Shown here: piece by piece, positions 56,237 through 64,000 of the stretch
How positions within the stretch are numbered: position 1 is the first letter of the stretch
How the letters are laid out: every line of letters starts with the position of its first letter
From: Caulobacter sp. BK020
GTDB taxonomy: Bacteria; Pseudomonadota; Alphaproteobacteria; Caulobacterales; Caulobacteraceae
Assembly: GCF_004342605.1 (NCBI RefSeq)
Contig: NZ_SLZL01000012.1
Coordinates: 62,001 to 126,000 of the forward strand
Length of the DNA stretch: 64,000 bases
Direction: 5' to 3'
Translations under genes and position numbers: made by a program
Notes under the pieces: model-generated
The model's database searches: none
Seen by the model: the letters and a program-made list of their open reading frames with translations, nothing else
Told to the model about the DNA's origin: nothing

Positions 56237-57187
56237 TCACCACACCAGCCCCGTCGTCTTCAGCCGCACCCGCGCCAGGGTGTGGTTCGAGGCCAGGAAC
56301 AGGGTGCGGCCGTCCTCGCCGAACGCGCAGTTGGCGATGGCCGCGCCCGTCTCGATGACCCCGATCAGCTCGGCCTGCGGCGTCAGCACCGACACCCCGC
56401 CTGGTCCCGTGGCGTAGAGCCGCCCCTCGGTGTCCAGGCACATGCCGTCCGGCAGGCCCGGGCCGCCGGCCGCGCGCAAGGGCATGGCGTCGAAGAACAG
56501 CGTCTTGGCCATGGGCAGGCCGTCGGGGCCCAGGTCGTAGACCACCAGCTTGGGGTCTTCCGGATCCGAGACCGACACATAGAGCCGGCTCTGGTCCGGC
56601 GACAGGGCGATCCCGTTGGGGAAGGTCAGTTCGGCGTCCAGCAGGTCCAGCGTCCCGTCCGGCGCCAAGCGATAGACGCCGTTGAAGTCCAGCTCGCGCA
56701 GCGGCGAGGCGTTGCGGCCTTTCAGACCGTAGGTCGGATCGGTGAAATAGATCGCGCCCGAGCTGGCGACGGCCAGGTCGTTGGGGCTGTTGAACCGCTT
56801 GCCCTGGTAGCGGTCGATCACGAAGGTCTTCCGCCGCGTCTTCAGGTCGATCCTGGCCAGGGCCCGGTTGCCGTGGTCGCAGGCCAGCAGATGACCAGTC
56901 GCGTCCAAGGCCATCCCGTTCTGGCCCGGCTCGGCGAAGGCGTCGGTGGGCGGGCCGTCATAGCCTGACGGGTTCAGGACCTCGCTGACCCCGTCCGCCG
57001 CGCTCCAGCGGTACATGACGTTGCCCGGCACGTCGGAGAACACCAGATAGCCGCCGTCGCGCACCCAGACCGGGCCTTCGGTCCAGATGAAGCCGTCGGC
57101 CAGCTGCTCGATCTCGGCGCCCGGCGCGATCACGGCGTCGAGCTTCGGGGAAAGGCGGTGGATCTGGCCGATGGGCGGATAGGCCAT
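56237..57187 (-). CDS. SMP-30/gluconolactonase family protein
   Basis: A 316-residue six-bladed beta-propeller with DGFIWTEGPVWVRDGGYLVFSDVPGNVMYRW, the metal ligands in GQNGMALDATGHLLACDHGN and NSPNDLAVASSGAIYFTDPTYG, and SPDQSRLYVSVSDP. It hydrolyses sugar or other lactones. Its open frame reaches into glpK (57196 onward), but the conserved part begins at ATG 57187. It sits directly downstream of glycerol kinase, an unusual pairing. Confidence 0.85.
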   Translation of the reverse strand: MAYPPIGQIHRLSPKLDAVIAPGAEIEQLADGFIWTEGPVWVRDGGYLVFSDVPGNVMYRWSAADGVSEVLNPSGYDGPPTDAFAEPGQNGMALDATGHLLACDHGNRALARIDLKTRRKTFVIDRYQGKRFNSPNDLAVASSGAIYFTDPTYGLKGRNASPLRELDFNGVYRLAPDGTLDLLDAELTFPNGIALSPDQSRLYVSVSDPEDPKLVVYDLGPDGLPMAKTLFFDAMPLRAAGGPGLPDGMCLDTEGRLYATGPGGVSVLTPQAELIGVIETGAAIANCAFGEDGRTLFLASNHTLARVRLKTTGLVW

Positions 57188-57195
57188 GGGCGGTC

Positions 57196-58686
57196 TCACG
57201 ATCTCACCCTTGGCAAAGCGTCCAGCCATCTTGCGTAGGCTTCCTCCCGCGCGTTGACGCTGACCGCCGGCGTCAGCACCTCCGCCTCCGGCCGCGCCTT
57301 CACCGCCTCTTCGAGCGAGCCGTAGACCCCCGCGCCCACCCCGGCGAACAGGGCCGCGCCCAGGGCGGTGGTCTCCTGGTAGCTGGCCCGGTGCACGGGA
57401 AGGCCGGTCAGGTCGGCCAGACGCTGGCTGAACCAGGCGCTCTTGGCCATGCCGCCGTCGATGCGCAGCGCCGCGTCGTCAAAGGCCGAGGGCGCGTCGG
57501 CGCGCATCGCCTCGATCAGGTCGCGGCCCTGGAAGACGCAGGAGTCGAAGGTGGCCTGGGCGATCTCGGCGAGGCCCGCGTCGCGGGTCAGGCCGAACAC
57601 CGCGCCGCGCGCCTGGGCGTCCCACCAGGGCGCGCCCAGGCCGGTGAACGCGGGCACCACCACCACCCCGTGGTCGGCTCGCGCCGTGCGGGCCAGGGCC
57701 TCCGCCCCGCGCGGGCCGCCGGTCACGCCCAGCCCCTCGCTCAGCCACTGGATCGCCGCCCCGGCCACGAAGATCGAGCCTTCCAGGGCGTAGGTCGTGC
57801 GCCCGCCCACCCGCGCGGCCACCGTGGTCAGCAGCCGCGACGCCGAATGCGGCCGGGTCTCGCCGGTATTGACCAGCATGAAGCCGCCAGTGCCGTAGGT
57901 GACCTTCATCTCGCCCGGATGGATGCAGCCCTGCCCCATCAGCGCCGCCTGCTGGTCGCCGGCCACGCCGCGGATCGGCAGCGGCCGGCCCAGGATGTCC
58001 GGCGTCACCTGGCCATAGTCGGCCGCGCAGTCCAGCACCGCCGGCAACAGGGCGCGGGGCACGTCGAACAGGGCCAGCATCTCGTCCGACCAGTCCTGGG
58101 CCTGGATGTCGAACAGCAGGGTGCGCGAGGCGTTGGTGGCGTCGGTGACGTGGGCCCTGTTGCCGGTCAGGCGCCAGATGACCCAGGAGTCGATCGTGCC
58201 GCAGAGCAGTTCGCCCGCCTCGGATCGCCGCCGCGCGCCAGGGACCTTGTCGAGGATCCAGGCGATCTTGGCGCCCGAGAAATAAGGGTCGAGCAGCAGG
58301 CCGGTGGCGGCGGTGACCACCGGCTCGCGCCCCTCGGCCCGCAGGCGGTCGCAGATGTCGGCGGTGCGCCGGTCCTGCCAGACGATGGCCGGATGGATCG
58401 GGCGGCCCGTGGCCTTGTCCCAGACCACCACCGTCTCGCGCTGGTTGGTGATCCCCAGGGCGACGATGTCGGCGCTGTCGCGGTCGCACTTCTCGACCGT
58501 GTCGCGCAGCACGCCCACGCAGGCGGCGTAGATCTCGTCGGCGTCGTGCTCGACCCAGCCGTCGCGCGGATAGCTCTGGCGCAGCGGCCGGCTGGCCTCG
58601 CACACCGGCTTGCCGTCGGCCTGGAACAGGATGGCCCGGGTGCTGGTCGTGCCCTGATCGAGCGCGAGGATCAGAGGTTGGCCCAT
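57196..58686 (-). CDS. glpK: Glycerol kinase
   Basis: A 496-residue FGGY-family kinase: LALDQGTTSTRAILFQADG with the N-terminal phosphate loop, then YGTGGFMLVNTGE, then LRIDGGMAKSAWFSQRLADL. It phosphorylates glycerol to sn-glycerol 3-phosphate with ATP. No facilitator or regulator gene is adjacent. The gene for the SMP-30 protein follows by eight bases. Its upstream gap (58687-58828) also serves the divergent DUF2336 gene. Confidence 0.95.
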   Translation of the reverse strand: MGQPLILALDQGTTSTRAILFQADGKPVCEASRPLRQSYPRDGWVEHDADEIYAACVGVLRDTVEKCDRDSADIVALGITNQRETVVVWDKATGRPIHPAIVWQDRRTADICDRLRAEGREPVVTAATGLLLDPYFSGAKIAWILDKVPGARRRSEAGELLCGTIDSWVIWRLTGNRAHVTDATNASRTLLFDIQAQDWSDEMLALFDVPRALLPAVLDCAADYGQVTPDILGRPLPIRGVAGDQQAALMGQGCIHPGEMKVTYGTGGFMLVNTGETRPHSASRLLTTVAARVGGRTTYALEGSIFVAGAAIQWLSEGLGVTGGPRGAEALARTARADHGVVVVPAFTGLGAPWWDAQARGAVFGLTRDAGLAEIAQATFDSCVFQGRDLIEAMRADAPSAFDDAALRIDGGMAKSAWFSQRLADLTGLPVHRASYQETTALGAALFAGVGAGVYGSLEEAVKARPEAEVLTPAVSVNAREEAYARWLDALPRVRS

Positions 58687-58828
58687 GCGTCAGCATCTCC
58701 CTGGCGATCGTCTTTCCGCGGCATCGCGACGCTTGTCGTCGTCCGTGCGTGGATTCCCCTGTTTAAGCATGTTTTCATCTGACGCCGCCAAGGTCCCTCT
58801 TGGTTAAGCTCGGATTTCGAGGAGGCTG

Positions 58829-59947
58829 GTGAGCCCTTCCGCCCAGACCGCGCAGCTCCTGTCCCTGGCCCGCAGCCGCGAGCCGGCCGATCGCGAACGC
58901 CTGCTCGTCGGCATCGTGGAGATGTGCGACGCCGGCCAGGCCGCGGGCCGTCCGACCGCGCCCGAGGTCCAGATCCTGCTGGACTCGATCTTCATGACCC
59001 TGGTGGTCGAGGCCGAGCGCGACATCCGCGCCCGCCTGGCCCAAAGCCTGGCCGACGCCGCCTGGGCCCCGCCGGCCCTGATCAACATCCTGGCCCTGGA
59101 CGAGATCGAGATCGCTCGGCCGATCATCGCCCGCAGCCCGATCCTGCAGGATCACGACCTGATCCGCCTGCTGGTCCAGGCCACCCTGGAGCACCAGATC
59201 GAGATCGCCCGCCGCCCGCAGCTGTCGCCAGCGGTGGTCGAGGCCATCCTGGCCAAGGACGACTCGGCCGTGCTGACCGCCCTGGCCTCCAACCCGACCG
59301 CCCAGATCTCGCCCGAAGGCCTGCGCCAGCTGGTCGACAAGGCCCGCGACGTGGTCGCCCTGCGCTCGCCCCTGTCGCGGCACCCCAACCTTTCCGGCGA
59401 CCTGGCCGAACAGCTGTACCTGTGGGTCGGCCGCGCCCTGCGCGACGCCCTGACGGCGCGCTTCCAGCTGGACCCCGACCGGATGGCCAAGGCCGTCGAG
59501 GCCGCCCTGCGCGGCGCCCATTCGGGGGCCGAGACCGTCGACGACCGGCCGGTCGTGGAGCAGGCCGAGGACCGCGAGGAGATGGAGGCGGCCCTGGTCG
59601 AGAAGCTGGACGCCGCCGGCCAGCTGCGGCCCGGCTACCTGCTGCGGGTGCTGCGCGAGCGCCGCCTGCCGCTGTTCCTGTTCGCCCTGGCGCGCCTGGG
59701 CCGCTTCGACATCCGCCAGGTGCGGCGGGCGGTCGACAGCGACCGTCCCGAGCTGCTGGCCCTGGCCTGTTCGGCCGTGGGCATCGACCGCAGCGTCTTC
59801 CCCACCATCCTGGCCCATGTGCGCGAACTGAACGGCGGCCGTCCGGGCGGCGGCGCCGAAGCCGCCCGCAAGGCCAGCGGCGCCTTCGGTCCGTTCGCCC
59901 CGGACATCGCGGCCATGGCCTTCCGGCGAGCGCTCGGCGCGGCCTGA
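58829..59947 (+). CDS. DUF2336-type helical-repeat protein
   Basis: A 372-residue, soluble, all-helical protein with HEAT-like repeats (DIRARLAQSLADAAWAPPALINILALDEIEIARPIIARSPILQDHDLIRLL cited as span). It matches the DUF2336 proteins found widely in alphaproteobacteria, of unknown function. The GTG start follows GGAGG by three bases, rather close, so a slightly later start is possible. It is followed by a hairpin and then nadK on the same strand. Confidence 0.65.
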   Translation: MSPSAQTAQLLSLARSREPADRERLLVGIVEMCDAGQAAGRPTAPEVQILLDSIFMTLVVEAERDIRARLAQSLADAAWAPPALINILALDEIEIARPIIARSPILQDHDLIRLLVQATLEHQIEIARRPQLSPAVVEAILAKDDSAVLTALASNPTAQISPEGLRQLVDKARDVVALRSPLSRHPNLSGDLAEQLYLWVGRALRDALTARFQLDPDRMAKAVEAALRGAHSGAETVDDRPVVEQAEDREEMEAALVEKLDAAGQLRPGYLLRVLRERRLPLFLFALARLGRFDIRQVRRAVDSDRPELLALACSAVGIDRSVFPTILAHVRELNGGRPGGGAEAARKASGAFGPFAPDIAAMAFRRALGAA

Positions 59948-59968
59948 GGCGATAGTTCGCTGAAGACG

Positions 59969-60010
59969 GTTGTCGCCCCGGAAGCGCGCGGCGCTGTCCG
60001 GGACGACAAC
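59969..60010. terminator. Hairpin downstream of the DUF2336 gene
   Basis: The stem GTTGTCG-c-CCCGGA (59969-59982) pairs with TCCGGG-a-CGACAAC (59997-60010), with one C-A mismatch and a 14-base loop. It lies in the 132-base gap before nadK. There is no U-tract; it may be a partial terminator or an mRNA stabiliser. Confidence 0.45.
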
Positions 60011-60079
60011 GGCTGGCGCGTCGAGGACTGTCCAAAACCCAGGTTTGACAACCCGCCGCCGATCCAGCCACTTGGCGCG

Positions 60080-60862
60080 ATGTTCCAGCCCCTGCCCTTC
60101 GTGACTCGCCTGACCTTCAAGGCCAGTGACCGCCCCGAGGCGCAGGAGGCGCGCGAGCGGCTGGCGGCGCGCTATGGTGACGCAGGCGACGAGAACGCCC
60201 AGGTGATCGTGGCCCTGGGCGGCGACGGCTTCATGCTGGAGACCTTGCACGACACCCTGCAGCGCCAGACGCCGATCTACGGCATGAACCGCGGCTCGGT
60301 CGGCTTCCTGATGAACGAGTACAGCGAGGACGGCCTGCTGGAGCGGATCAACGCCGCCGAGCGGGCCGTGATCCATCCGCTGGCCATGGTGGCCATCGAC
60401 GCCAACCGCAAGCAGCACAGGGCCTTGGCCATCAACGAGGTGTCGCTGCTGCGCCAGACCCGCCAGACCGCCAAGCTGAGGATCAGCATCGACGGCAAGG
60501 TGCGGATGGGCGAACTGGTCTGCGACGGCGCCCTGCTGGCCACCCCGGCCGGCTCGACGGCCTACAACCTGTCGGCCCATGGCCCGATCATCCCGATCGG
60601 CGCCCAGGTGCTGGCCCTGACTCCGATCAGCGCCTTCCGCCCGCGCCGCTGGCGTGGCGCGCTTTTGCCGCAGAGCGCCAGGGTGACGTTCGAGGTGCTT
60701 GAGTGCGATAAAAGGCCGGTAAGCGCCGTGGCCGACAATTTCGAGGTTCGCGACGTCGTCGAGGTTCACATCGCCGAGGACAGCAGCGCCAGCCTTTCCA
60801 TGCTCTTCGACGCAGGTCGAAGCCTAGAAGAGCGGGTTCTGACGGAGCAGTTCTCGGCCTGA
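60080..60862 (+). CDS. nadK: NAD kinase
   Basis: A 260-residue NAD kinase with [14 protein letters not shown] (GGDG), [14 protein letters not shown], and NEVSLLRQ with [27 protein letters not shown]. It phosphorylates NAD to NADP. The family's catalytic GGDG and NE/D motifs are all present. It is the standard size for the alphaproteobacterial form. Confidence 0.92.
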   Translation: MFQPLPFVTRLTFKASDRPEAQEARERLAARYGDAGDENAQVIVALGGDGFMLETLHDTLQRQTPIYGMNRGSVGFLMNEYSEDGLLERINAAERAVIHPLAMVAIDANRKQHRALAINEVSLLRQTRQTAKLRISIDGKVRMGELVCDGALLATPAGSTAYNLSAHGPIIPIGAQVLALTPISAFRPRRWRGALLPQSARVTFEVLECDKRPVSAVADNFEVRDVVEVHIAEDSSASLSMLFDAGRSLEERVLTEQFSA

Positions 60863-60876
60863 CAACACGGAGCACT

Positions 60877-60964
60877 ATTGGTCAGGGCGCCACCCGCCCA
60901 TTGGTCAGATTAAAACGGGCGTCTCATCTAATGTTAACGCCTTGATCCTATATTCCAGACCAAT
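60877..60964. promoter_or_regulatory. Three ATTGGTC motifs upstream of the Hpt gene
   Basis: ATTGGTCAG occurs at 60877-60885 and 60900-60908 (23-base period), and the reverse complement GACCAAT is at 60958-60964. The gap before the Hpt gene is unusually low in GC. The arrangement looks like a binding-site cluster for one regulator. Confidence 0.3.
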
Positions 60965-60982
60965 GCCCAGGGAGAAGCGTCC

Positions 60983-61465
60983 GTGACCAACAAGTCCGCC
61001 GCGGAAGTGATTCAGGTGCCGAACATGCTCAAGCTCAAGGTTGGCGGACGAGGCGGGATCGACATGGCGGCCATCGCCAAGGCCGAAGCCGCCCTGAAAA
61101 GCCTGTCGGGCAACTTCGCCCAGTGGCTGAACGACGAGATCGTCAAGCTGGAGGCCGCCCGCCAGGAGGTTCGCGCCCAGGGCCTGACCCCCGAAACGGT
61201 CGAGACCCTCTACCTGCGCGCCCACGACCTGAAGGGCCTTGGGGCCACCTACGAATTCCCGCTGATCACGCGCCTGGCCGGCTCGCTGTGCAAGCTGATC
61301 GACGATCCGGCGACACGCCTGTCCGCCCCCATGTTCCTGGTCGACGCCCACATCGACGCCATCAAGGCCTGCGTCCGCGACGATATCAAGGTCGACACCC
61401 ACCCGGTGGGCAAGGTCCTGGCCGCCGAGCTGGAAGGCCGCGTGGCCGACTATCTGGCGAACTGA
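60983..61465 (+). CDS. Hpt-domain histidine phosphotransfer protein
   Basis: A 160-residue protein with a single Hpt domain. The phosphoryl-accepting His81 is in the motif YLRAHDLKGLGATYEFPLITRLAGSL, in the second half of the protein. The N-terminal 30 residues are an extra basic/Gly-rich segment. It relays phosphate between hybrid kinases and response regulators; the partner is not in the window. The start is GTG, preceded by GGGAGAAG. A terminator follows. Confidence 0.85.
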   Translation: MTNKSAAEVIQVPNMLKLKVGGRGGIDMAAIAKAEAALKSLSGNFAQWLNDEIVKLEAARQEVRAQGLTPETVETLYLRAHDLKGLGATYEFPLITRLAGSLCKLIDDPATRLSAPMFLVDAHIDAIKACVRDDIKVDTHPVGKVLAAELEGRVADYLAN

Positions 61466-61488
61466 TCAGATCCACATCGCAGATCTTG

Positions 61489-61520
61489 AAAAGCCCTGGC
61501 GACGCCGGGGCTTTTTCTTT
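61489..61520 (+). terminator. Intrinsic terminator of the Hpt gene
   Basis: The stem AAAAGCCC (61489-61496) pairs with GGGCTTTT (61508-61515). An inner GGC-GAC-GCC hairpin and a T-rich tail to 61520 complete it. It lies 24 bases past the stop codon and is symmetrical enough to work in both directions. Confidence 0.8.
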
Positions 61521-61585
61521 GGCCTCGCCTCGTCGAGGATAGATCGGCTTCCTATGTCGGCGACAGGATCGACGGGACAAGGCGC

Positions 61586-62422
61586 ATGATCGAGAGGGAG
61601 CCCAGCCGCACGGCCTGGATGGCGGCGACACACCGCGCGGCGCATCAGCTGCTTGAGAACGGCCGGATCTTCGCCGATCCGCTGGCCTTGCCGATCCTGG
61701 GCCTGGGCGCCGAGGCGGTCGCGAGCGACGCCCTGGCCCCTCCGGAACGCCGCGCCATGCGGGCCTTCATCGCCGCCCGGTCGGCCTTCGCCGAAGACGC
61801 CCTCGCCCGCGCCGTCGAGGATCACGGCCTGGACCAGGTAGTGGTGCTGGGCGCGGGGCTGGACACCTTGGCCTATCGCCATGCCTTCCCCGAGCGCGTC
61901 ACGGTATTCGAGGTCGATCATCCCGCCACCCAGGCCTGGAAGCGCCGCCGATTGGGCGAGGCTGGCATCGCCACGCCGGACAAGGTCGTCTACGCCGCCG
62001 TCGATTTCGAGCGTGACACCTTGCTGGACGGCCTGCGAAGCGCAGAATTCGACGATCGCCGCCCCGCGTTCTTCATCTGCCTCGGCGTCGTGCCCTACCT
62101 GACCCTGGAGGCCGTACGCGCCACCCTGGCCATGATCGGCGCCCTGCCCGACTCGGCCGTGGTGTTCGACTACGCCGACCCGCCCGGGATGCTTTCGAGC
62201 GAAGCGCGCGCCGCCCACGTCCTCCGGGCCGAGCGCGTCGCGGCCCTAGGCGAACCCTGGCTCAGCTATTTCGAACCCGCCGCCTTGCACGCGCTGTTGG
62301 GCGACCTGGGCTTCACCGCCATCGAGGACCTGGGGCCGCCTGATCTGGCCCGCCGTTATTGGCCGCACGTCGAGCGCCCCATGCCGGAGCGCGGCGGCCA
62401 CGTCCTCCTGGCGGCGGCCTGA
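61586..62422 (+). CDS. Leucine-carboxyl-methyltransferase-like (PPM1/LCMT) SAM methyltransferase
   Basis: A 278-residue protein with the LCMT/PPM family layout: SRTAWMAATHRAAHQLLENGRIFADPLAL, SAM loop VVVLGAGLDTLAYR, and EVDHPATQAWKRRRL. Bacterial members methylate small molecules or carboxylates. The ligand is unknown. Confidence 0.85.
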   Translation: MIEREPSRTAWMAATHRAAHQLLENGRIFADPLALPILGLGAEAVASDALAPPERRAMRAFIAARSAFAEDALARAVEDHGLDQVVVLGAGLDTLAYRHAFPERVTVFEVDHPATQAWKRRRLGEAGIATPDKVVYAAVDFERDTLLDGLRSAEFDDRRPAFFICLGVVPYLTLEAVRATLAMIGALPDSAVVFDYADPPGMLSSEARAAHVLRAERVAALGEPWLSYFEPAALHALLGDLGFTAIEDLGPPDLARRYWPHVERPMPERGGHVLLAAA

Positions 62423-62497
62423 GCGGCGAACACCATACGCGCTAGGCGCGAGTTGCCCGGACTGCTAGCCTCGGCGCTTCGGCGACGGAGACGAGGC

Positions 62498-63061
62498 ATG
62501 ACCAAATCCTGGCTGGCGGCCGCCCTGGCGACCACGCTGATCGCGCCCGGCGCCCTGGCCGCGCCGGACGATGATTTCCAGAAGACCAGGACCGAGGCCG
62601 TCGAAATCTCGGTAGGTCAGCGCCAGCCCTTCGGCGGGCTCGACACCATGGCGGCGCGAACCGGCAGTTGGTCGGTGAACACCTTCTATGTCGACTGGAC
62701 CGGGACGGACTCGTCCAGGACGGCCTACTGGATCGTCCGGCGCGTTACGGGGTCAAGGCTGAAGGCGCCAATCGTGCAGTGGGCGGATTCCCGGTCCTGC
62801 CCGGCCGTACGGTCCATACTGGAAGGCTTGCAGGGCCTGCGGGCGCCGCGTCCCGACGTTCCGGGGGTCGGCGCGCCCCGGGAGCTGTCGGTGGTGGCCG
62901 ACGGGGAAAGTCACGACCTTTGGCTGAACTGGGCCATCTATCCGAACGACGCCCGCGGCGATCTGCGCATGGAAGGCAATGTCGGCTCGCCCGTCGGCGA
63001 CTGGTGGGACGCGGCCCTGCCGAAGCTCGAAGTCTGCTGGACCGGCAAGATCCCGGCCTGA
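62498..63061 (+). CDS. Secreted protein of unknown function
   Basis: A 187-residue protein with a signal peptide (SWLAAALATTLIAPGALA, then APDDD). The mature part has two Cys (SRSCPAVRS and LEVCWTGK) that could form one disulphide. An aromatic-rich central region is SWSVNTFYVDWTGTDSSRTAYWIVRR. The start follows GGAGACGAGGC. I recognise no family. It converges on folD. Confidence 0.65.
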   Translation: MTKSWLAAALATTLIAPGALAAPDDDFQKTRTEAVEISVGQRQPFGGLDTMAARTGSWSVNTFYVDWTGTDSSRTAYWIVRRVTGSRLKAPIVQWADSRSCPAVRSILEGLQGLRAPRPDVPGVGAPRELSVVADGESHDLWLNWAIYPNDARGDLRMEGNVGSPVGDWWDAALPKLEVCWTGKIPA

Positions 63062-63091
63062 CGCCGTTCGGACCCGCGCGGGACCGAAGCC

Positions 63092-63970
63092 CTACTCCGC
63101 GATGCCGTTCAGCCGCTTGGCCGCGCTGACGGTGTTGGCCAGCAGCATGGCGATGGTCATCGGCCCGACGCCGCCCGGCACCGGCGTAATGGCCCCTGCC
63201 ACAGCCTTGGCCTCCTCGAAATCGACATCGCCGACCAGGCGGGTCTTGCCGTCGTCCTTGGGGATGCGGTTGATGCCGACGTCGATGACGGTCGCGCCCG
63301 GCTTGATCCAGTCGCCCTTGACCATCTGGGGCCGGCCGACGGCGGCCACCAGGATGTCGGCTTCGCGGCAGACGGCGGCCAGGTCCTGGGTGCGCGAATG
63401 GGCGATGGTCACGGTGCAGTCGGCGGCCAGCAACAGCTGGGCCATCGGCTTGCCCATCAGGTTGGAGCGCCCGACCACCACCGCCCGCTTGCCGCGCAGG
63501 TCGCCGACCACGTCCCTGAGCAGCACCATGCAGCCGGCCGGGGTGCAGGCGGTCAGGGCCGGCAGGCCGCTGGCCAGGCGTCCGGCGTTGGTCACGGTCA
63601 GGCCGTCGACGTCCTTGTCCGGCGAGATGGCGGCGACGATGGCCGCCTGGCTCATGTGGTCGGGGACGGGGAACTGCACCAGCACGCCGTGGATGGCGGG
63701 ATCATCGTTCAGCCGCTCGACCAGCGACAGCAGCTCGGCCTGCGAGGTCTCGGCCGGCAGGCGGTGGGTCTCCGAATGCATGCCGGCGGCCAGGGTCTGC
63801 TCGCCCTTGCTGCGCACATAGACCTGGCTGGCGGGATCCTCGCCGACCAGCACCACGGCCAGGCCCGGCGTCAGGTCGTGCTCGGCCTTCAGCCTGACGA
63901 CCTCGGCGGCGACCTGCTCGCGCAGCTGGGCCGCGAAGGCCTTGCCGTCGATGATTTTGGCTTGCGACAT
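63092..63970 (-). CDS. folD: Methylenetetrahydrofolate dehydrogenase/cyclohydrolase
   Basis: A 292-residue FolD. The catalytic Lys is in [11 protein letters not shown], followed by [10 protein letters not shown] and PLMG-type NADP loop [18 protein letters not shown], with the closing [20 protein letters not shown]. It interconverts methylene- and formyl-THF. The ATG at 63970 is preceded by GGAGACGGCG. The gene is complete within the window. Confidence 0.95.
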   Translation of the reverse strand: MSQAKIIDGKAFAAQLREQVAAEVVRLKAEHDLTPGLAVVLVGEDPASQVYVRSKGEQTLAAGMHSETHRLPAETSQAELLSLVERLNDDPAIHGVLVQFPVPDHMSQAAIVAAISPDKDVDGLTVTNAGRLASGLPALTACTPAGCMVLLRDVVGDLRGKRAVVVGRSNLMGKPMAQLLLAADCTVTIAHSRTQDLAAVCREADILVAAVGRPQMVKGDWIKPGATVIDVGINRIPKDDGKTRLVGDVDFEEAKAVAGAITPVPGGVGPMTIAMLLANTVSAAKRLNGIAE

Positions 63971-64000
63971 CGCCGTCTCCTGTTTGGCGTTGCCTAGCCC

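Noticed and set aside
58775-60769. A 664-codon minus-strand frame opposite the DUF2336 and nadK genes
   Set aside because: Crosses an intergenic hairpin and the nadK start. The plus-strand proteins carry clear motifs.

Overview
The window looks like a chromosomal segment of a Caulobacter-type alphaproteobacterium. GC content is very high and coding density is close to complete. It carries a GcrA-family cell-cycle regulator, a UrcA-family protein, motB, and the conserved block pyrE-pdxJ-acpS-lepB-rnc-era-recO. No rRNA, CRISPR array, prophage or insertion sequence was recognised. The only tRNA seen is tRNA-Thr(UGU).

Layout. 0-8.8 kb: the end of motB, Leu-tRNA-protein transferase, an SDR and a secreted serine hydrolase, tRNA-Thr, small ORFs, a candidate minus-strand small RNA, YaiI/ArfB, a MarR regulator, a GcrA paralogue with a small partner gene, a lipoprotein cytochrome c and an NTF2-like protein. 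8.8-16.3 kb: an acrAB-type RND efflux pair (adaptor then pump), followed in the same orientation by an AceE-type transketolase whose reading frame is broken by an amber codon at position 11. 15.5-19.3 kb: an outer-membrane-like protein coupled to a class II aldolase, a spermidine-synthase-like protein, a VapBC-type toxin-antitoxin pair and about 0.7 kb without a recognisable gene. 19.3-30.1 kb: smpB-dapA, a lytic transglycosylase, an iron/cobalamin-type ABC importer with a TetR regulator, a glycosyltransferase, two RNA-methyltransferase-like genes and a DUF2147 protein. 30.2-33.5 kb: a DnaQ-like exonuclease with a BRCT tail next to ligA. A segment of about 2 kb, of clearly lower GC, covers the exonuclease and the 3' part of ligA. 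34-38.5 kb: urcA, a second serine hydrolase and parC. 38.7-46.3 kb: recO, an arylamine N-acetyltransferase, era, rnc, lepB, acpS, pdxJ and pyrE, headed by ParDE. Most spacers in this run hold inverted-repeat elements. 46.3-64 kb: Nudix, kdsA, spoT/rpoZ, a lipoprotein, YdeI, an M13 peptidase, folK, an NYN-domain protein and a family 5 uracil-DNA glycosylase, an SMP-30 protein with glpK, DUF2336, nadK, an Hpt phosphotransferase, a methyltransferase, a secreted protein and folD.

The genes are mainly housekeeping: cell-envelope biogenesis (kdsA, slt, lepB), translation and its quality control (smpB, arfB, bpt, era, rnc), DNA repair and topology (ligA, recO, parC, UDG), cofactors (nadK, pdxJ, folK, folD, acpS) and stress signalling (spoT with rpoZ). 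The accessory signal is carried by two toxin-antitoxin pairs, the ligA/exonuclease mosaic, a low-GC lipoprotein and several families of palindromic intergenic repeats. In two of these families the stems differ by compensatory changes. The points most worth a second look are the ligA mosaic, the amber-interrupted transketolase, the covarying repeats, the apparent CTG start of spoT and the orphan terminator at 4.8 kb.
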